This document shows positions 1-7,576 of a stretch of 9,493 nt of DNA, in pieces. The stretch spans positions 1 to 9,493 of the forward strand of contig CALZJL010000030.1 of NCBI GenBank assembly GCA_945787625.1, written 5' to 3'. Numbering within the stretch: position 1 is the first letter of the stretch; the number at the start of each line of letters is the position of its first letter. This DNA is from an uncultured Prevotellaceae bacterium (GTDB taxonomy: Bacteria; Bacteroidota; Bacteroidia; Bacteroidales; Bacteroidaceae). The notes beneath the pieces were generated by a model, which saw only the letters and a program-made list of their open reading frames with translations, had not been told where the DNA came from and did no database searches. The translations under genes were made by a program, and so were the position numbers.

Positions 1-211
1 AATCAACGAGAAGAGCATCATCGTAGACCTCAATCACCCGTTAGCAGGCAAACAGCTGACCTTCGAGGGAGCAGTAGTCGAGAATCGCTTGGCTACAAAC
101 GAGGAGATTCAGCAATATCTCAAACCCCGTGGCTGTGGCAGTTGTGGCGGCTGCGGCGGTGGCAGCTGTGGCGACGGTGGCTGTGGCGGCTGCGGCGGCG
201 GGTGTGATTAA
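1..211 (+). CDS. slyD: SlyD-type FKBP peptidyl-prolyl cis-trans isomerase, C-terminal end (5' truncated by the window)
   Basis: The reading frame enters at base 2 and runs 69 codons to TAA at 209-211. The stretch [15 protein letters not shown] matches the conserved SlyD/FKBP segment (D-x-NHPLAGK-x-L-x-F-E) that closes the isomerase fold. After a short helix-like stretch (NEEIQQYL) comes a 26-residue tail made almost only of Gly and Cys: seven Cys, a few Ser and Asp, no His. SlyD proteins are cytoplasmic prolyl isomerases/chaperones whose C-terminal tails bind metal, notably nickel in E. coli, where the tail is rich in His as well as Cys. The tail here should therefore be a thiolate metal-binding segment (inference). 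The N-terminal FKBP core and the insert-in-flap domain lie outside the window. aroC begins 28 bases downstream on the same strand, so cotranscription is likely. The family call is firm; the exact orthology is less so. Confidence 0.88.
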   Translation, partial: INEKSIIVDLNHPLAGKQLTFEGAVVENRLATNEEIQQYLKPRGCGSCGGCGGGSCGDGGCGGCGGGCD

Positions 212-239
212 TCATGTCTTACAGATATTTATATTCATC

Positions 240-1316
240 ATGAACACTTACGGCAATATATATCGCCTCACTACCTTTGGAGAGAGCCATGGAGCAGGAG
301 TAGGTGGCGTTATCGATGGCATGCCTGCCGGGATAGAGGTGGACCTCGACTTCGTGCAGGCTCAGTTGGCGCGACGACGCCCAGGGCAGAGCAGACTCAC
401 AACGGCCCGGCGCGAGGCTGATGAGGTCGAGATATTGTCAGGAGTGTTCGAGGGCAAGACCACAGGCTGTCCTATCGGCTTTCTGGTGCGCAACACTAAC
501 CAGCACAGCAATGACTACGACAATATGCGCGACCTCTTTAGACCGAGTCATGCAGATTTTACATATTTTTCCAAATATGGTATCAGAGACCATCGCGGAG
601 GCGGACGCTCTTCGGCTCGCGAGACGATAAGCCGTGTGGTAGGAGGTGCGTTTGCCATGCTCGTGCTCAGGCGTTTGGGCATTGAAATCAAGGCCTACAC
701 CCAGCAAGTCGGAGACATCGTGCTGCCAGGCTCATATCTCGACTATGATCTGTCACGTATTGATGAAAATGACGTACGCTGCCCCGATACCGCTACGGCA
801 GAGCGCATGGCAGACCTCATCATGGAAGTGAAGGGAGCCGGCGACACGATAGGCGGTGTCATAGCCTGCGTCATCAAGGGATGCCCCGTAGGTCTTGGCG
901 AGCCAGCCTTTGACAAGCTTCACGCTGCCCTCGGTGCAGGAATGCTATCCATCAATGCCGTGAAGGGATTTGAATACGGCCAAGGCTTCAGCAATATGCA
1001 CCTTCGCGGCAGTCAGCAAAACGACATCTTCGTACCGACACACGACGGGAGCATAGGCTTCAAGTCAAACCGCAGCGGAGGCATACAGGGAGGGATAAGC
1101 AACGGACAGGACATATATTTCCGTGTAGCATTCAAACCCGTCGCCACGGTACTCATGGAGCAGGACACGGTCGACAAGCAAGGCAACGCCACGACTCTCA
1201 AGGCGCGTGGGCGACACGATGCGTGCGTCCTGCCACGCGCAGTCCCCGTCGTTGAGGCTATGGCTGCCATGACCATACTTGACATGTACCTCTCGGACAA
1301 GGTCGTGAGGCTTTGA
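240..1316 (+). CDS. aroC: Chorismate synthase
   Basis: A 358-residue protein, the usual length for bacterial chorismate synthase. This enzyme converts 5-enolpyruvylshikimate-3-phosphate to chorismate using reduced FMN, the last common step toward aromatic amino acids and folate. Visible family signatures: [18 protein letters not shown] at the N terminus (GESHG at 14-18), RRRPGQ near 45-50, [12 protein letters not shown] near 118-129, GIQGGISNG at 281-289 and [18 protein letters not shown] near 323-340. Most homologues have Pro where this one has Ala in the RHD-x-C motif, a mild substitution. The ATG at 240 is chosen because the family starts at this Met. The same frame stays open upstream to 129, but that extension is an Ala/Val-rich reading of the SlyD Cys/Gly tail in another frame. 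No Shine-Dalgarno sequence or TAnnTTTG promoter is seen in the 28-base gap, which fits readthrough from the isomerase gene. The 3' end faces a convergent gene only 8 bases away. Confidence 0.97.
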   Translation: MNTYGNIYRLTTFGESHGAGVGGVIDGMPAGIEVDLDFVQAQLARRRPGQSRLTTARREADEVEILSGVFEGKTTGCPIGFLVRNTNQHSNDYDNMRDLFRPSHADFTYFSKYGIRDHRGGGRSSARETISRVVGGAFAMLVLRRLGIEIKAYTQQVGDIVLPGSYLDYDLSRIDENDVRCPDTATAERMADLIMEVKGAGDTIGGVIACVIKGCPVGLGEPAFDKLHAALGAGMLSINAVKGFEYGQGFSNMHLRGSQQNDIFVPTHDGSIGFKSNRSGGIQGGISNGQDIYFRVAFKPVATVLMEQDTVDKQGNATTLKARGRHDACVLPRAVPVVEAMAAMTILDMYLSDKVVRL

Positions 1317-1324
1317 TACATAGC

Positions 1325-4252
1325 TCAATTCGCCAATGCCTCGCCATCTTCGGCAAGTCCGTTTACGCTGACTTCGATGTCGGTGTGCTTGCTGTTGTTG
1401 AAAAACAGTATCTCAGCCTTGCCTTCGGCATCGAGGGTGAGGTCAGGATTCCAGTAGAGTGTGCGTCGGTAATCGCAGTCGACGGGAGCTGGCAGTTTGC
1501 TGTAGTCGGGACTGTAGAAATCCGTACACTCCGAGAAGCCCCAGAGCACCTTGTGGCGGTCGCGGAACGTCTTGTATTGGGAGCCGCCCATATCGCGACG
1601 TATATCAATCGTGACAGAAGGTTGGTTGCTCTGCTCGTAGTGAGGGTCGCCCAAACGCCGTGGGGCAAAGTCCGTGTAGACATAGACCTTGTCGACAAAG
1701 TGAAGATGGTCGTAGCGCGAGAGGTCGGCATTCGATATATTGTAGTCGAGTTTGCGGCCGTTGAAGAGCACCTCTAAGTCGCCATACCGCTCCATACCCA
1801 TATCCCCGATATAAGTCTTTGCTATATCGTTGGCAAAGCTGACAGCCCCTTGGTAATATCCGGGACACATGCCGGCGTCAACCACCTCGTTGAAAGCCTC
1901 GTAGGCATCGAGCACGAATGCCGGCTTAGAGGCATCGAAACGTCGCCTGCCACTCCTGTCAGCTCCGATCACTACCTCGTCCAGCACCCTCACGTTGTCA
2001 ACGTTGACCTTCGTACGCCTGTCGGTAAGCGACAATTCAGGCTCAGCCGTCTGATAGTAAGTATAAGGCTTGGTAAATCGCGGATATGGCATCTTGAGGC
2101 GCACATAGTATTCGGGATAGTTGATGTCGCCCCCTTCGCCGTCGGCATCGAAATTGATTTCAGCATCGTCTATCCAAACGTGCTGCTTGCCGTTTTTCCA
2201 CCCGTCCTGATTGCTTGCTCCGCAGAAGAAACGGCAATATCCGTCGAAGGCTGGGGCTTGTATGCGGAAATTTCCCTTCTCGTCGGTGAGAATCTCGCCC
2301 TCGGCAGCACGCTCGCCGCCTTCGCTCACCTTGCGGTCGAGTACGAACTCTGCATGCACCGTGACAGGCTTGCTGAGGTCGGCAGCCGGGCTTTTCTCAC
2401 GGTCTTCATGGTTTTGGATATACGGGATTATCCGTTTGTAGACCTCTCCGTAGTACATGCTGAGATCCACTCCCTCCGTATCTCTCACACCGAGCTGATA
2501 ATACAGCACCATGGCAGCCATTTTTGCCATCTTGAGCCCCCGCCAATATTTTACGAACGAAGGGCTGAAGAGCTTTTCGCAGGCCTTGTCATACTTGTCG
2601 CTGGAGTTCTGTTCGTCAACATAGTCCTGATACTCCTGACTCATAGGGTCTGCTTCCGACGTAATTCTTGAGGGAGATGCAAAATATCTGTTGTCTTCCG
2701 TGGTAGGCAAATTGCTCACCTGCCCGATGATTATGGGCGTCTTCTCGTATGGCTCGACCGGCACAAAGGCCTCAGGGACAGACATCTCGCGCCAGTCATA
2801 TCTGCGCCAGCCCTGCACCATGAGCAGAAGGTCGAGGGCGCGGCGATGAGTTTCGTCGTCGCTCTCGAAATAGTAGTCAGGCTGCTCTACGAAGCCCCGT
2901 ATCTGGCTTGCGAGGAGCATCTCGGTGAGAATATTTCCCGTATCAAACGTGTTGGCCGAGGTTGTAGCGTCGCGCACGGCTACCGACACCGTACCGCTCT
3001 TTGGCGCGGAAATACTCAGGTTTATAGGACTGCAAGGCTCATAGCCCGACTCGGCGACGCCCCTTACTTCGACTCTGTGGCTCGCGAAGTTATCGTGGCG
3101 GACGAAAAACATACGGTCTGCCCATACTCTGCCCTTTCCATCGTAAACAGTAAGCACAGCCACACCTTCGGGCAGCTTTGCGGTCTCAATGCCGATAACG
3201 CCCTGAGGCGAATCGGGCAGCGTATTGTAGATGCGGCAGACCCCGTCGGTCATGACCGTAAACGCCATGGGAGTGGACTCCGCCGCACCCCTTCTCGTAA
3301 ATCTGGCGTTGACCGCACCCGACGTCTCGTCGCTCCTCTCTATCTGCAAGGCAAGACCGTCAGTCTGCACGTCAGGGAGGCGGAACTTGTCTACGACACC
3401 CTCCTTCCGTTCGAACTCTGCCGTATACTCCGTGTCGCTGACAGAGAAAGTGACCGTGCCCCTGCCGCGGCTCTCCGTCTGGGATTCTGCTATTTTCTGC
3501 CCTTTGCTGTCATAGACCCTCAGTCTGCCCTTGACGTGACGTCCGTCCTCGTCCGTAGCATCGTAAGCCACAGTACACTCCGCGCCCGACACGAGGTTGC
3601 CCCCTTCGGGATAAAAAGTGACAAGCGACTTGGGCTTAGCCCCCTCATGCCTGAAGTATCTCTCCATGGGGCGCGTAGTCATGCCCTGGGTGAACTTGCC
3701 AGCCTCGGCAGGCTTGTCGTAGACGGCAAATACCCTGCTGTAAAGTTTCTCATAGTCCCGAAAGAAATCCTCACGCATCTGTTTGCTGTAAAACCATCTG
3801 CCGGCCTTGTCGGTATGACCGCGCTGCGTGCGCCCCCAGTTGAGCTGCCAGCGTGTGTAGGCACGCAGCTCATAGTACCCCCCATACAGCGTGTCGGGCA
3901 GAATAACAGCCCCACGCCCCTGCCCGTCATTGAGACGTATATTCTGCCTCTCCACGAGGTAACCGTCGTTGTCGAGAAGCTCCACATAGAGCAACTCGCT
4001 GAGATTGCTGACCTTGCCCGTCGAAAGCTTGACATAAGCCTTGAAATATATCGTGTCGCCCACATAATAGCAAGTGTTGTCAGTATGGACAAAAACCGTC
4101 TCCTGCGGCACAGAACGCCCGAATACAGCCAAGTGCTTGGCCAAAGGTTCAAGCCCCAACTCCCCGTCACTCCCTTGGGCAGACACACCGAGACTTGCTA
4201 CGAGCAACAATGATGCCAAAAAGACTCTAAAACTATAATATTTATGATTCAT
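1325..4252 (-). CDS. Exported MG2-domain / TonB-plug-like envelope protein of Bacteroidetes type
   Basis: A 975-residue protein with a classical signal peptide: MNHKYY, a hydrophobic core at about 8-22, then a probable signal-peptidase-I site after VSA at 25. There is no lipobox Cys. Residues about 51-73 ([20 protein letters not shown]) match the MG2-type beta domain of alpha-2-macroglobulin-like proteins. Further beta-rich stretches follow, then a segment at 438-486 ([14 protein letters not shown]...[14 protein letters not shown]) that I recognise as typical of this family. Residues 756-860 look like a TonB-receptor plug (LDEVVIGA, then V-L-F-N-G-R and [11 protein letters not shown]). The C terminus carries [19 protein letters not shown], another family hallmark. 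No 22-strand barrel follows, so it is not itself a TonB receptor; the specific role is unknown. The ATG at 4252 is preferred over an in-frame ATG at 4312: it puts the signal peptide at the N terminus, and a match to the -7 promoter element at 4280-4287 lies between the two. It is transcribed divergently from uvrA and convergently with aroC. Confidence 0.85.
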   Translation of the reverse strand: MNHKYYSFRVFLASLLLVASLGVSAQGSDGELGLEPLAKHLAVFGRSVPQETVFVHTDNTCYYVGDTIYFKAYVKLSTGKVSNLSELLYVELLDNDGYLVERQNIRLNDGQGRGAVILPDTLYGGYYELRAYTRWQLNWGRTQRGHTDKAGRWFYSKQMREDFFRDYEKLYSRVFAVYDKPAEAGKFTQGMTTRPMERYFRHEGAKPKSLVTFYPEGGNLVSGAECTVAYDATDEDGRHVKGRLRVYDSKGQKIAESQTESRGRGTVTFSVSDTEYTAEFERKEGVVDKFRLPDVQTDGLALQIERSDETSGAVNARFTRRGAAESTPMAFTVMTDGVCRIYNTLPDSPQGVIGIETAKLPEGVAVLTVYDGKGRVWADRMFFVRHDNFASHRVEVRGVAESGYEPCSPINLSISAPKSGTVSVAVRDATTSANTFDTGNILTEMLLASQIRGFVEQPDYYFESDDETHRRALDLLLMVQGWRRYDWREMSVPEAFVPVEPYEKTPIIIGQVSNLPTTEDNRYFASPSRITSEADPMSQEYQDYVDEQNSSDKYDKACEKLFSPSFVKYWRGLKMAKMAAMVLYYQLGVRDTEGVDLSMYYGEVYKRIIPYIQNHEDREKSPAADLSKPVTVHAEFVLDRKVSEGGERAAEGEILTDEKGNFRIQAPAFDGYCRFFCGASNQDGWKNGKQHVWIDDAEINFDADGEGGDINYPEYYVRLKMPYPRFTKPYTYYQTAEPELSLTDRRTKVNVDNVRVLDEVVIGADRSGRRRFDASKPAFVLDAYEAFNEVVDAGMCPGYYQGAVSFANDIAKTYIGDMGMERYGDLEVLFNGRKLDYNISNADLSRYDHLHFVDKVYVYTDFAPRRLGDPHYEQSNQPSVTIDIRRDMGGSQYKTFRDRHKVLWGFSECTDFYSPDYSKLPAPVDCDYRRTLYWNPDLTLDAEGKAEILFFNNSKHTDIEVSVNGLAEDGEALAN

Positions 4253-4268
4253 GACAATAATATTTATG
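4235..4268 (-). repeat. 12-base direct repeat straddling the start codon of the envelope-protein gene
   Basis: On the minus strand CATAAATATTAT occurs twice, at 4268-4257 in the leader and at 4246-4235 in codons 3-6, exactly 22 bases apart, with the ATG at 4252-4250 between them. The two copies are in different codon frames, so the repeat is not explained by repeated protein sequence. Each copy contains the self-complementary core AATATT. A spacing of two helical turns would suit a dimeric regulator or an RNA-level control of initiation (inference). Chance in AT-rich DNA is also possible. Confidence 0.45.
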
Positions 4269-4279
4269 CCCCATGTAAG

Positions 4280-4287
4280 CAAAGTTA
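4280..4287 (-). promoter_or_regulatory. Bacteroidetes -7 element (TAACTTTG) for the envelope-protein gene
   Basis: Read on the minus strand, 4287-4280 is TAACTTTG, an exact match to the Bacteroidetes primary sigma-factor -7 consensus TAnnTTTG. Transcription would begin near 4275, giving a leader of about 23 bases before the ATG at 4252. This placement rules against the longer in-frame start at 4312, which lies upstream of the promoter. No convincing -33 TTG/TTTG box is seen. Confidence 0.6.
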
Positions 4288-4299
4288 GTGTTTTTTTCG

Positions 4300-4307
4300 T
4301 AAATTTG
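4300..4307 (+). promoter_or_regulatory. Bacteroidetes -7 element (TAAATTTG) for uvrA
   Basis: TAAATTTG at 4300-4307 matches the consensus TAnnTTTG and ends only 7 bases before the uvrA ATG at 4315. With the usual spacing, transcription would start within a few bases of the ATG, so the uvrA message may be leaderless or nearly so. A run of seven T lies just upstream (4291-4297). No clear -33 box is seen. With the oppositely facing element at 4280-4287 it forms a near-perfect inverted pair (7 of 8 bases) separated by 12 bases. Confidence 0.6.
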
Positions 4308-4314
4308 CCCAAGT

Positions 4315-7134
4315 ATGAGCAAGGATTTTATCAAAATAAAAGGCGCGCGCGTCAACAACCTGAAGAATATCGACATCGAAATCCCACGCAACAAGTTGAT
4401 TGTGGTGACAGGAGTGTCAGGTTCGGGCAAGTCATCTCTGGCCTTTGACACCATCTATGCCGAAGGGCAGAGACGCTATGTAGAAAGCCTTTCAGCATAC
4501 GCACGTCAGTTCCTGGGCCGAATGTCCAAGCCCGAGTGCGACTATATCAAGGGAATACCCCCAGCCATCGCCATCGAGCAGAAAGTGACGAGCCGCAACC
4601 CCCGCTCTACCGTGGGGACGAGTACAGAGATCTACGAATATCTCCGCCTGCTCTTCGCCCGGGTGGGACATACGTTCAGCCCCATCAGCGGCCAGGAGGT
4701 CAAGAAGCATTCCATCAAGGATATCACAGACTGCGTCCTTTCGTACACTCAAGGGACGAAATTTATGGTCTTGGCACCCGCCGAAGCCACAAAAGTCGAA
4801 GCATACCAGAAGGCAGGCTTTGCCCGCGTGGAGTGGAACGGAGCCGTCACCCCCATAGGCGAGTGTTACCCCCATGAGGGCGACGAAGTCAATCTCGTGG
4901 TAGACCGCCTCTCGGTGCGCGACGACAAGGAGGCACTCTCGCGCCTCACAGACTCGTGCGAGACGGCACTCTACGAGGGTAGGGGAGAGATGATGCTGCG
5001 ATTCATGCCCTCTGGTATCATTCATCGGTTCTCTACGGCGTTCGAGGCAGACGGCATGACCTTCCAAGAACCCTCAGACCAACTCTTTGCCTTCAATTCG
5101 CCCATAGGAGCCTGTCCGAAATGCGAAGGCTACGGCAAAGTCATCGGCATCGACGAAAAACTCGTCATACCCAACAGCGCACTCTCGCTCTACGACGGCT
5201 GCGTACAATGCTGGCGGGGCGAAAAGATGAGCGAATGGAAGACATGGTTCATACGCTTCAACTCAGAGCGGGGCTTCCCCATACACAAACCGTACTACGA
5301 ACTCTCTCGCGAAGACCGCAACTGGCTCTGGCACGGCACCCCACACAGAGACGGCAGCATACCCCCGGCATGGACGCTCACCCCCGAAGAACGCGAGTGG
5401 GGCCTCATCAGCATTGACGCCTTCTTTGAAATGCTCCAGGCCGGTCAATACAAGATACAGAACCGCGTGATGCTCGCGCGCTACCGCGGCAAAACCACCT
5501 GCCCGGCCTGCCTTGGCAGACGTCTGCGTCCCGAGGCAACATACGTCAGGGTCGGAGGCAAGGACATCACAGAACTCGTCGAAATGCCCGTCGAAGAGCT
5601 CGCAAAGTGGTTTGACAATCTGCGCCTCGACGAGCACGAATACACCATAGCCAAAAGGCTCCTCACCGAGATAAGGAGCCGTCTGAAATTTCTCATCGAC
5701 GTAGGGCTGCCATACCTCACCCTCAACAGACTCAGCAACACCCTCTCCGGCGGAGAGAGCCAGCGCATCAATCTTGCCACCTCGCTCGGCAGCGCATTGG
5801 TAGGCAGCCTCTACATACTCGACGAGCCCTCGATAGGCCTGCACAGCCGCGACACCGCCAAGCTCATCGGTGTGCTCCGGCAGTTGCGCGACCTCGGCAA
5901 TACGGTCCTCGTCGTGGAGCACGACGAAGAGATAATGCGGGCGGCAGACTGGATTATCGACATAGGCCCCGACGCAGGCAGGCTCGGCGGAGAAGTAGTG
6001 TTCAACGGCCCTGCAGAAAAGATTATGAAAGGCGAAGGCACAGGCAGCTCACACACACGTGACTACCTGTCAGGAGCAGAACGCATCGAAGTCCCCACAT
6101 CGCGCCGCCCCTGGAATCAGTATATCGAGATAAAAGGAGCACGCGCCAACAATCTCAAGGGCATCGATGTAAAATTTCCCCTCAACGTAATGACATGCGT
6201 GACAGGAGTGTCCGGCTCGGGCAAATCCTCACTCGTGCGCGACATTCTCTACAACGCCCTCAAGCGAGAGTTTGACGAAGTCAGCGACCGTCCCGGAGAA
6301 TTTGCCAGCCTCAGCGGCGACATCAGAAGCCTCAGTGGCATAGAATTCGTAGACCAAAACCCCATCGGCAAGAGCAGCCGCTCAAACCCCGTCACCTACG
6401 TCAAGGCGTGGGACGAGATACGCAAGCTCTTTGCCCAACAGGCACTCGCGCAGCAAATGGGCTTCACGGCATCATACTTCAGTTTCAACGCCGAAGGAGG
6501 AAGATGCGAAGAGTGCAAAGGCGAAGGCACGGTGACCGTCGAGATGCAATTCATGGCAGACCTTGTGTTGGAATGCGAGAGCTGCCATGGCAAACGCTTC
6601 AAAGCCGATGTGCTCGAAGTCTGCTATGAAGGCAAGAACGTCTACGACATACTGGACATGACCATCAATCAGGCCATAGAGTTTTTCGGAGAGAACGGTC
6701 AGAAGAAAATCGTCCGCCTACTCAAACCGCTTCAAGACGTCGGGCTGGGGTATATAAAGCTTGGGCAAAGTTCCTCAACGCTGTCCGGCGGAGAGAACCA
6801 GCGAGTAAAACTCGCATACTATCTCGGCATGGAGAAACACGCCCCCACGATGTTCATCTTCGACGAGCCCACCACAGGCCTGCACTTCCACGACATCAAG
6901 AAACTGCTCTCAAGCTTTGAAGCCCTCATAGCACGCGGACACACCATCGTCATCATCGAGCACAACATAGACGTCATAAAGAGTGCCGACCACGTCATCG
7001 ACCTTGGCCCAGAGGGAGGAAATGCCGGAGGCAATATAGTAGCGTCGGGCACTCCCGAAGAGATAGCCGCAGCCGCAAAGGGCTATACATCGCAGTATCT
7101 GGAGGAGGCTTTGAGTTTATCTTTAAGGTTATGA
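4315..7134 (+). CDS. uvrA: Excinuclease ABC subunit A (UvrA)
   Basis: A 939-residue protein, essentially the length of E. coli UvrA (940). UvrA dimers scan DNA for lesions and load UvrB in cytoplasmic nucleotide excision repair. Two ABC ATPase halves are visible. Half I has Walker A GVSGSGKS at 33-40, signature LSGGESQR at 477-484 and Walker B YILDEP at 500-505. Half II has Walker A GVSGSGKS at 631-638, signature LSGGENQR at 823-830 and Walker B FIFDEP near 847-852. The C-terminal zinc finger is intact (Cys 731, 734, 754, 757). The segment [13 protein letters not shown] and the following residues up to NPRSTVGT (about 58-102) match the conserved UvrA start region. Unlike E. coli UvrA, the first zinc module lacks its first CxxC pair: EADGM stands at 244-248, while CPKC (267-270), CVQC (296-299) and CPAC (396-399) are present. 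The ATG at 4315 aligns with the family N terminus. The last codons and TGA stop lie inside the repeat block that follows. Confidence 0.97.
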   Translation: MSKDFIKIKGARVNNLKNIDIEIPRNKLIVVTGVSGSGKSSLAFDTIYAEGQRRYVESLSAYARQFLGRMSKPECDYIKGIPPAIAIEQKVTSRNPRSTVGTSTEIYEYLRLLFARVGHTFSPISGQEVKKHSIKDITDCVLSYTQGTKFMVLAPAEATKVEAYQKAGFARVEWNGAVTPIGECYPHEGDEVNLVVDRLSVRDDKEALSRLTDSCETALYEGRGEMMLRFMPSGIIHRFSTAFEADGMTFQEPSDQLFAFNSPIGACPKCEGYGKVIGIDEKLVIPNSALSLYDGCVQCWRGEKMSEWKTWFIRFNSERGFPIHKPYYELSREDRNWLWHGTPHRDGSIPPAWTLTPEEREWGLISIDAFFEMLQAGQYKIQNRVMLARYRGKTTCPACLGRRLRPEATYVRVGGKDITELVEMPVEELAKWFDNLRLDEHEYTIAKRLLTEIRSRLKFLIDVGLPYLTLNRLSNTLSGGESQRINLATSLGSALVGSLYILDEPSIGLHSRDTAKLIGVLRQLRDLGNTVLVVEHDEEIMRAADWIIDIGPDAGRLGGEVVFNGPAEKIMKGEGTGSSHTRDYLSGAERIEVPTSRRPWNQYIEIKGARANNLKGIDVKFPLNVMTCVTGVSGSGKSSLVRDILYNALKREFDEVSDRPGEFASLSGDIRSLSGIEFVDQNPIGKSSRSNPVTYVKAWDEIRKLFAQQALAQQMGFTASYFSFNAEGGRCEECKGEGTVTVEMQFMADLVLECESCHGKRFKADVLEVCYEGKNVYDILDMTINQAIEFFGENGQKKIVRLLKPLQDVGLGYIKLGQSSSTLSGGENQRVKLAYYLGMEKHAPTMFIFDEPTTGLHFHDIKKLLSSFEALIARGHTIVIIEHNIDVIKSADHVIDLGPEGGNAGGNIVASGTPEEIAAAAKGYTSQYLEEALSLSLRL

Positions 7135-7145
7135 GGTTATAAACC

Positions 7146-7165
7146 ACAAAACAACCAAACAACAA
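7146..7165 (+). repeat. A/C-only 20-base motif, left copy
   Basis: ACAAAACAACCAAACAACAA at 7146-7165 recurs in inverted orientation at 9323-9342 (19 of 20 bases identical), in the leader of the ATPase/nuclease gene. A third, looser copy in direct orientation lies at 7509-7528 (17 of 20). The outer pair brackets the palindromic block plus the ATPase gene, about 2.2 kb. The motif has low complexity, so identity is easier to reach by chance than for mixed sequence. Confidence 0.5.
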
Positions 7166-7181
7166 CCCCCCGAGAGTGGCA

Positions 7182-7442
7182 CTTTTCACAAATCACAAAT
7201 CACAAAACTCAAAGCCCCCCCTCCCTGTCTCTCTTTCGCGTATATAAGGTTAAAATAATACATTATTAATTATTATTTATATATGAGGTGTGAGGTTATA
7301 AGTTTTTTAGGTTGTAAGGTTGTGAGGTTTAGATTCAGCCTTTTTGCTCGGTTCTGAGGCATAAGACCTTAAAACCTCAAAACCTTAAAACCTCCCCAAG
7401 GGGGGCACTATGTGAGTTTTGTGATTTGTGATTTGTGAAAAG
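7182..7442. repeat. 30-base perfect inverted repeat enclosing 201 bases
   Basis: The left arm 7182-7211 is the exact reverse complement of 7413-7442. Each arm is built on a 7-base tandem, CACAAAT CACAAAT CACAAAA on the left and its complement on the right. Just inside, after a 2/6-base asymmetric bulge, 7214-7220 (GCCCCCC) pairs with 7400-7406 (GGGGGGC). The enclosed DNA contains the AT-rich stretch and a further nested hairpin at 7309-7393. The size and arm length resemble invertible DNA switches or miniature palindromic elements; no recombinase gene or TAnnTTTG promoter is seen within the enclosed segment. The repeat itself is certain; its function is not known. Confidence 0.9.
7309..7393. 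repeat. Inner nested inverted repeat of octamer units
   Basis: Arm 7309-7330 (AGGTTGTAAGG and following bases) pairs with 7372-7393 at 20 of 22 positions, leaving a 41-base loop that includes a T-rich segment (CCTTTTTGCTCGG). Both arms are runs of the octamer family, in opposite orientation. A transcript from either strand could fold into a hairpin nested inside the 30-base outer stem. Confidence 0.75.
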
Positions 7443-7576
7443 ACGTTTTATAGGCAGTCCTCTCTTCATACAAATATAGTGTGCATCCCGAACTCATCCC
7501 GAAGGCTTAGCAAACAACCAACCAACAAAGAAACCTTAAAACCTAATAACCTCACAAGCGGAGCGACCTCAAAACC

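Noticed and set aside
129..239. N-terminal extension of chorismate synthase in the same frame (Ala/Val-rich, 37 codons)
   Set aside because: It is the Gly/Cys tail of the upstream SlyD gene read in another frame, and family members start at [11 protein letters not shown], codon 38 of this frame.
1314..1327. Terminator between aroC and the convergent envelope-protein gene
   Set aside because: Only 8 bases separate the stop codons and no hairpin with a U-tract is visible there; any terminator must lie within coding sequence or be of another kind.
2846..4213. Long plus-strand open frame (455 codons) opposite the envelope-protein gene, with similar ones at 1313-1777 and 1850-2671
   Set aside because: They are antisense shadows of a well-supported minus-strand protein with signal peptide and family motifs; their translations show no recognisable domain.
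4253..4312. Upstream in-frame start for the envelope protein at 4312
   Set aside because: It would bury the signal peptide behind 20 residues, overlap the uvrA promoter, and lie upstream of the gene's own -7 element.
7471..7478. TATATTTG on the minus strand, a match to the Bacteroidetes -7 element pointing into the palindrome and antisense to uvrA
   Set aside because: A six-fixed-base match is not rare in AT-rich DNA, no -33 box is seen at suitable spacing, and no gene follows. It is kept only as a weak candidate for antisense transcription.
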